Made by a program: the position numbers and the translations under genes. This document shows, piece after piece, positions 1-10,488 of a DNA stretch of 10,488 bases. The notes under the pieces were generated by a model that was given only the letters and a program-made list of their open reading frames with translations, was not told the DNA's origin and made no database searches. The first letter of the stretch is position 1. Every line of letters begins with the position of its first letter. The DNA comes from RI-92 sp037384645. Its GTDB lineage: Bacteria > Pseudomonadota > Gammaproteobacteria > UBA6429 > Thiohalophilaceae. The stretch spans positions 1 to 10,488 of the forward strand of contig JARRNT010000065.1 of the NCBI GenBank assembly GCA_037384645.1. The letters are read 5' to 3'.

Positions 1-2229
<2,229 letters not shown>

Positions 2230-2235
2230 GATTGT

Positions 2236-2266
2236 GATTGATAACCTGGTTATTAATTTTGTTTTT
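2236..2266 (+). terminator. Terminator-like hairpin with U-tract after rpoB
   Basis: Bases 2237-2246 and 2248-2257 form an inverted repeat (ATTGATAACC and GGTTATTAAT) with one G-U wobble. As RNA this allows a stem of about 9 pairs closing a 3-base loop. It is followed at once by the U-rich run TTTTGTTTTT (2257-2266). The shape resembles an intrinsic terminator, but the stem is AU-rich with a single GC pair, so strong termination is unlikely. It starts 7 bases after the rpoB stop. It could instead be a pause site, a partial attenuator or an RNA-processing site between rpoB and rpoC. The repeat is seen directly; the role is inferred. Confidence 0.45.
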
Positions 2267-2298
2267 AAGCCATCCGCACTACTGGCTTAAACAAGGAG
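2264..2298 (+). promoter_or_regulatory. Hairpin abutting the rpoC ribosome binding site
   Basis: A perfect 9-base inverted repeat is visible: TTTAAGCCA at 2264-2272 and TGGCTTAAA at 2283-2291, with a 10-base loop. One base later comes the Shine-Dalgarno sequence AAGGAG (2293-2298), 7 bases ahead of the GTG start at 2306. A folded stem would sit against the edge of the ribosome binding site and could affect loading of ribosomes on rpoC, or serve as an RNase cleavage site. The left arm shares three bases with the U-run of the preceding hairpin. The repeat and the binding site are seen; regulation is inferred. Confidence 0.5.
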
Positions 2299-2305
2299 TC
2301 GCAAC

Positions 2306-6514
<4,209 letters not shown>

Positions 6515-6524
6515 GCCTATAGGC
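6515..6524. repeat. 10-bp perfect palindrome directly after rpoC stop
   Basis: GCCTATAGGC immediately follows the TAA stop (6512-6514) and is its own reverse complement. As RNA it could form only a short stem; as DNA it could be a dimeric protein site. One chance occurrence of this length in a window this size is not negligible. No function is assigned. Confidence 0.4.
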
Positions 6525-6527
6525 CAA

Positions 6528-6589
6528 GGGAGGTATCCGGCTGGTCGACCCCTGTTTCGGTCACTGGCGGGATAGCGAGAAGTCCTCCC
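6528..6589 (+). other. Structured rpoC 3' untranslated region
   Basis: GGGAGG (6528-6533) can pair with CCTCCC (6584-6589). Directly inside it, TATCC (6534-6538) can pair with GGATA (6570-6574). The enclosed bases hold a third possible stem, GACC (6547-6550) with GGTC (6559-6562). Together they suggest a branched fold of about 60 bases between the rpoC stop and the terminator candidate. It contains no coding sequence that I can support. It may protect the 3' end of the rpoBC mRNA or be processed; this is inference from base pairing alone. Confidence 0.35.
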
Positions 6590-6591
6590 TG

Positions 6592-6613
6592 AAACGCGTT
6601 TTTACGCGGTTTT
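6592..6613 (+). terminator. Probable intrinsic terminator of the rpoBC unit
   Basis: CGCGT (6595-6599) and ACGCG (6604-6608) form a GC-rich 5-bp stem with a TTTT loop. AAA upstream can pair with TTT downstream across one A-G mismatch, and the 3' side continues as GTTTT (6609-6613). The stem is short, so termination may be partial and some read-through into rpsL is possible. Its place between the rpoC stop and the next promoter supports the assignment. Confidence 0.5.
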
Positions 6614-6627
6614 ATGCCGGAAGCCGG

Positions 6628-6656
6628 TTGACGTTACAGCCTGGTTTCAATAAAAT
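6628..6656 (+). promoter_or_regulatory. Sigma70-type promoter of the str operon
   Basis: TTGACG (6628-6633) and TAAAAT (6651-6656) each match five of six consensus bases and are separated by exactly 17 bases. Transcription would start near 6663. The stretch between the -10 box and the start reads CTCGCGCC, a GC-rich discriminator of the kind linked to stringent repression by ppGpp and DksA at ribosomal promoters in E. coli. No A+T-rich UP element is visible upstream. The promoter lies between the rpoC terminator candidate and rpsL, where a separate str promoter is expected. The boxes are seen; stringent control is inferred. Confidence 0.8.
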
Positions 6657-6668
6657 CTCGCGCCTCAC

Positions 6669-6706
6669 GACAGGTCGGGCAGACACGCTCGGCCTGTCTT
6701 TATTTT
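6669..6706 (+). terminator. Attenuator-like hairpin in the rpsL leader
   Basis: Bases 6669-6680 (GACAGGTCGGGC) pair with 6687-6698 (GCTCGGCCTGTC) in a continuous 12-bp stem, counting two G-U pairs, around the 6-base loop AGACAC. TTTATTTT (6699-6706) follows directly. This has the full form of an intrinsic terminator, yet it lies between the str promoter (start near 6663) and rpsL, so it would release an RNA of about 40 bases. The leader has no ATG, GTG or TTG before the rpsL start, which argues against a leader-peptide mechanism. I recall that rpsL leader attenuators have been predicted in Pseudomonas. An alternative is that it terminates transcription reading through from rpoC, or stabilises the mRNA 5' end. 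Confidence 0.6.
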
Positions 6707-6707
6707 C

Positions 6708-6712
6708 AGGAG
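6708..6712 (+). promoter_or_regulatory. rpsL ribosome binding site with long spacing
   Basis: AGGAG lies 13 bases before the rpsL ATG, longer than the usual 5-10. The intervening AGAAAGAG (6716-6723) is purine-rich but too close to the start to be ideal. GAGC (6710-6713) could also pair with GCTC (6687-6690) in the right arm of the leader hairpin, so opening of that hairpin might partly hide this site. Confidence 0.5.
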
Positions 6713-6725
6713 CTTAGAAAGAGTT

Positions 6726-7100
6726 ATGGCAACGATTAATCAGCTGGTACGCAAGCCGCGCAAAAGCAAACGGGAAAAAAGTACCGTGCCGGCGCTGGAA
6801 GCGTGTCCACAAAAGCGTGGGGTATGTACCCGTGTGTATACCACGACCCCCAAAAAGCCGAATTCAGCCCTGCGTAAGGTCGCCCGTGTGCGCCTGACCA
6901 ATGGTTACGAAGTGACCAGCTATATCGGGGGTGAGGGCCACAACCTGCAGGAGCACTCGGTGGTGCTCATTCGCGGCGGTCGTGTGAAAGACCTGCCGGG
7001 TGTGCGTTATCACACCGTACGCGGTTCCCTGGATACCGCCGGCGTGAACGACCGCAAGCAGGCCCGGTCAAAATATGGTGCCAAACGACCCAAGGCATAA
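6726..7100 (+). CDS. rpsL: 30S ribosomal protein S12
   Basis: The 124-residue product has the standard length and sequence of bacterial S12, which lies at the decoding centre of the 30S subunit and affects accuracy. It starts MATINQLVRKPRK at ATG 6726. The loops that contact 16S rRNA are intact: TTTPKKPNSALRKVARVRL with Lys43 and Lys44, and GGRVKDLPGVRYH with Lys88 and Asp89. Lys43 and Lys88 (42 and 87 without the initiator Met) are the wild-type residues at the classic streptomycin-resistance positions, so no such mutation is present. Asp89 is the residue that RimO methylthiolates in E. coli. It is the first gene of the str operon, with its own promoter and leader hairpin upstream and rpsG 79 bases downstream. 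Confidence 0.99.
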   Translation: MATINQLVRKPRKSKREKSTVPALEACPQKRGVCTRVYTTTPKKPNSALRKVARVRLTNGYEVTSYIGGEGHNLQEHSVVLIRGGRVKDLPGVRYHTVRGSLDTAGVNDRKQARSKYGAKRPKA

Positions 7101-7115
7101 CTTTTTATAGATAGA

Positions 7116-7151
7116 AAAATGACGCATCAACGGTAAGTTAGGCGTCATTTT
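7116..7151 (+). promoter_or_regulatory. rpsL-rpsG intergenic hairpin, candidate S7 autoregulatory site
   Basis: AAAATGACGC (7116-7125) and GCGTCATTTT (7142-7151) form a perfect 10-bp stem with a 16-base loop, placed 28 bases before the rpsG start. In E. coli, excess S7 binds the mRNA between rpsL and rpsG and represses translation of the operon; the position here matches. The run TTTTT (7102-7106) could pair instead with AAAAA (7115-7119), which overlaps the base of the stem, so a weak alternative fold exists. The stem also ends in a T-run and might act as a weak terminator. The hairpin is seen; S7 binding is inferred from position. Confidence 0.6.
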
Positions 7152-7179
7152 CGTAAGTGGACGAAACAGGAAAACACAG

Positions 7180-7653
7180 ATGGCAAGACGACACGCAGCA
7201 ATCAAACGCCCGATTCTGCCGGACCCCAAGTTCGGCTCGGAGATGATCGCCAAATTCATCAATATCCTGATGTTGAGCGGCAAAAAATCCGTGGCCGAAA
7301 ACGTGGTGTACGGTGCGCTGGATACCATCGGCGAGCGCAATAAGGGTAGTGACGCCATGAAGGTGCTGGAAAGTGCACTGGAAAACGTCAAGCCCATGGT
7401 CGAGGTGAAATCCCGTCGTGTCGGTGGTGCCACTTACCAGGTGCCGGTGGAAGTCCGGGCCGATCGTCGCATCACCCTGGCTATGCGCTGGCTGGTCGAT
7501 GCCGCCCGTGCCCGTGGCGAAAAAGGCATGCGTGCCCGCCTGGCCGGGGAAATTATGGATGCGGCAGAGAGTCGTGGTTCTGCCGTGAAGAAGCGTGAAG
7601 ACACCCACCGTATGGCTGAAGCCAATAAGGCCTTCGCCCATTATCGGTGGTAA
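7180..7653 (+). CDS. rpsG: 30S ribosomal protein S7
   Basis: The 157-residue product is a full-length S7, the primary assembly protein of the 30S head, which binds the 3' major domain of 16S rRNA and lines the tRNA exit-site cleft. It begins MARRHAAIKRPILPDPKFGS, continues with the conserved helices around KSVAENVVYGALD and AMRWLVDAARARG, and ends AFAHYRW, the short C-terminus rather than the extended form of E. coli K-12. The ATG at 7180 is preceded by AGGA (7168-7171) with a spacing of 8. S7 is the known repressor of the str operon in E. coli, and the hairpin upstream of this gene is a candidate target. fusA starts 24 bases after its stop. Confidence 0.99.
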   Translation: MARRHAAIKRPILPDPKFGSEMIAKFINILMLSGKKSVAENVVYGALDTIGERNKGSDAMKVLESALENVKPMVEVKSRRVGGATYQVPVEVRADRRITLAMRWLVDAARARGEKGMRARLAGEIMDAAESRGSAVKKREDTHRMAEANKAFAHYRW

Positions 7654-7677
7654 GACTATATATATTAGGTTAAGACT
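7651..7677 (+). repeat. Short direct repeat spanning the rpsG-fusA junction
   Basis: TAAGACT occurs at 7651-7657, containing the rpsG stop codon, and again at 7671-7677, immediately before the fusA GTG. Between them lies an alternating AT run (7657-7665) and AGGT (7667-7670), the likely weak ribosome binding site of fusA. A small duplication could explain this, or chance. No function is assigned. Confidence 0.35.
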
Positions 7678-9780
<2,103 letters not shown>

Positions 9781-9782
9781 CG

Positions 9783-9794
9783 GTTTACGTAAAC
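9783..9794. repeat. 12-bp perfect palindrome between fusA and tuf
   Basis: GTTTACGTAAAC starts two bases after the fusA stop (9778-9780) and is its own reverse complement. As RNA it could form only a stem of four pairs with an ACGU loop. As DNA it is a symmetric candidate site for a dimeric protein. No promoter boxes are convincingly placed around it. Function unknown. Confidence 0.45.
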
Positions 9795-9817
9795 ACTATT
9801 GATAGAGGGTTACAGCT

Positions 9818-10488
9818 GTGTCCAAGGAAAAATTTGAACGTACAAAACCACACGTCAACGTGGGCACGATTGGTCACGTGGACCACGGCAAGACGACGCT
9901 GACGGCGGCGCTGACGGTGGTGCAGGGAAAGAAATTCGGTGGTGAGGCAAAGGCCTACGACCAGATTGACAGTGCACCGGAAGAAAAGGCACGTGGTATC
10001 ACGATTGCGACGGCGCACGTGGAATACGAGAGTGACAAGCGTCACTACGCACACGTGGACTGCCCGGGACACGCGGACTACGTGAAGAACATGATTACCG
10101 GTGCGGCGCAGATGGACGGTGCCATTCTGGTGGTCTCTGCGGCGGACGGCCCGATGCCCCAGACCCGTGAACACATTCTGCTGGCGCGCCAGGTGGGTGT
10201 TCCGTACATCGTGGTGTACCTGAACAAGGCGGACATGGTGGACGACCCCGAGCTGCTGGAACTGGTGGAAATGGAAGTGCGCGAGCTGCTGAGCTCCTAT
10301 GACTTCCCGGGTGACGACACCCCGATCATCACCGGTTCTGCGCTGAAGGCGCTGGAAGGCGACACCAGTGAGATTGGCGTGCCGAGCATCGAGAAGCTGG
10401 TGGCGGCGCTGGACGAATACATTCCGGAGCCGGAGCGTGCGGTCGATGGCGCGTTCCTGATGCCGGTGGAAGACGTGTTCTCGATTTC
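9818..10488 (+). CDS. tuf: Elongation factor Tu, N-terminal part (3' end outside window)
   Basis: The frame from GTG 9818 stays open to the window end: 223 complete codons of the usual 394-396. EF-Tu carries aminoacyl-tRNA to the ribosomal A site as a GTP complex. The protein starts MSKEKFERTKPHVNVGTIGH, the expected N-terminus, which fixes the start; GAGG (9805-9808) at a spacing of 9 is the ribosome binding site. Visible motifs are GHVDHGKTT at 19-27, RGITI at 59-63, DCPGH at 81-85 with catalytic His85, NKAD at 136-139 and GSAL at 173-176. The visible part covers the GTPase domain and the start of domain II. Position 138 is Ala where E. coli has Cys, within the tolerated x of NKxD. Threonine codons are seven ACG and one ACA up to residue 65, then five ACC of five from residue 94. 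A second tuf copy elsewhere in the genome is common in this class. Confidence 0.99.
   Translation, partial: MSKEKFERTKPHVNVGTIGHVDHGKTTLTAALTVVQGKKFGGEAKAYDQIDSAPEEKARGITIATAHVEYESDKRHYAHVDCPGHADYVKNMITGAAQMDGAILVVSAADGPMPQTREHILLARQVGVPYIVVYLNKADMVDDPELLELVEMEVRELLSSYDFPGDDTPIITGSALKALEGDTSEIGVPSIEKLVAALDEYIPEPERAVDGAFLMPVEDVFSI

Noticed and set aside
7633..7666. TATATT (7661-7666) in the rpsG-fusA gap as a -10 box
   Set aside because: The -10 match is good, but no -35-like sequence lies at a proper distance, and AT runs match -10 by chance.
9897..9917. CGCTGACGG repeated at 9897-9905 and 9909-9917 in tuf
   Set aside because: It encodes the conserved Leu-Thr-Ala/Leu-Thr-Val stretch of EF-Tu and follows from local codon choice.
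9785..10174. A minus-strand open frame opposite the start of tuf
   Set aside because: The plus strand encodes an unmistakable EF-Tu; the reverse frame is a shadow.

Overview
The window is a stretch of the core bacterial transcription and translation gene block in the order rpoB (3' part) - rpoC - rpsL - rpsG - fusA - tuf (5' part), all on the + strand. Protein sequences, lengths and gene order point to a gammaproteobacterium: beta' is 1402 residues with the Escherichia coli arrangement of zinc cysteines and a large insertion in the trigger loop, S7 is the short form ending in YRW, and the DNA is GC-rich. rpoC lies directly upstream of rpsL, as in Pseudomonas and many other gammaproteobacteria, whereas in E. 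coli the two operons are far apart. I cannot name a genus; a purple-sulfur-type or related marine lineage is only a guess.

Layout: 1-2229 is the C-terminal part of RNA polymerase beta. A 76-base gap (2230-2305) holds two consecutive inverted repeats just ahead of the rpoC ribosome binding site. rpoC runs 2306-6514. The 211-base gap 6515-6725 separates two transcription units. It contains a structured region and a probable terminator after rpoC, then a strong sigma70-type promoter (TTGACG, 17 bases, TAAAAT) with a GC-rich discriminator, then a terminator-shaped hairpin in the leader before rpsL. rpsL (6726-7100), rpsG (7180-7653), fusA (7678-9780) and tuf (from 9818, cut by the window end) form the str operon. 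The rpsL-rpsG gap holds a 10-bp hairpin in the place where S7 autoregulates this operon in E. coli.

Together the genes make the two large subunits of RNA polymerase, two small-subunit ribosomal proteins that act in decoding and 30S head assembly, and the two GTPases that deliver aminoacyl-tRNA and translocate the ribosome. Joint transcription and growth-rate or stringent control are expected.

I found no undescribed system, mobile element, CRISPR array or accessory gene. The points worth a second look are all non-coding or compositional: the hairpins between rpoB and rpoC, the attenuator-like hairpin in the str leader, the rpsL-rpsG hairpin, perfect palindromes just after the rpoC and fusA stop codons, and an abrupt threonine-codon switch inside tuf.
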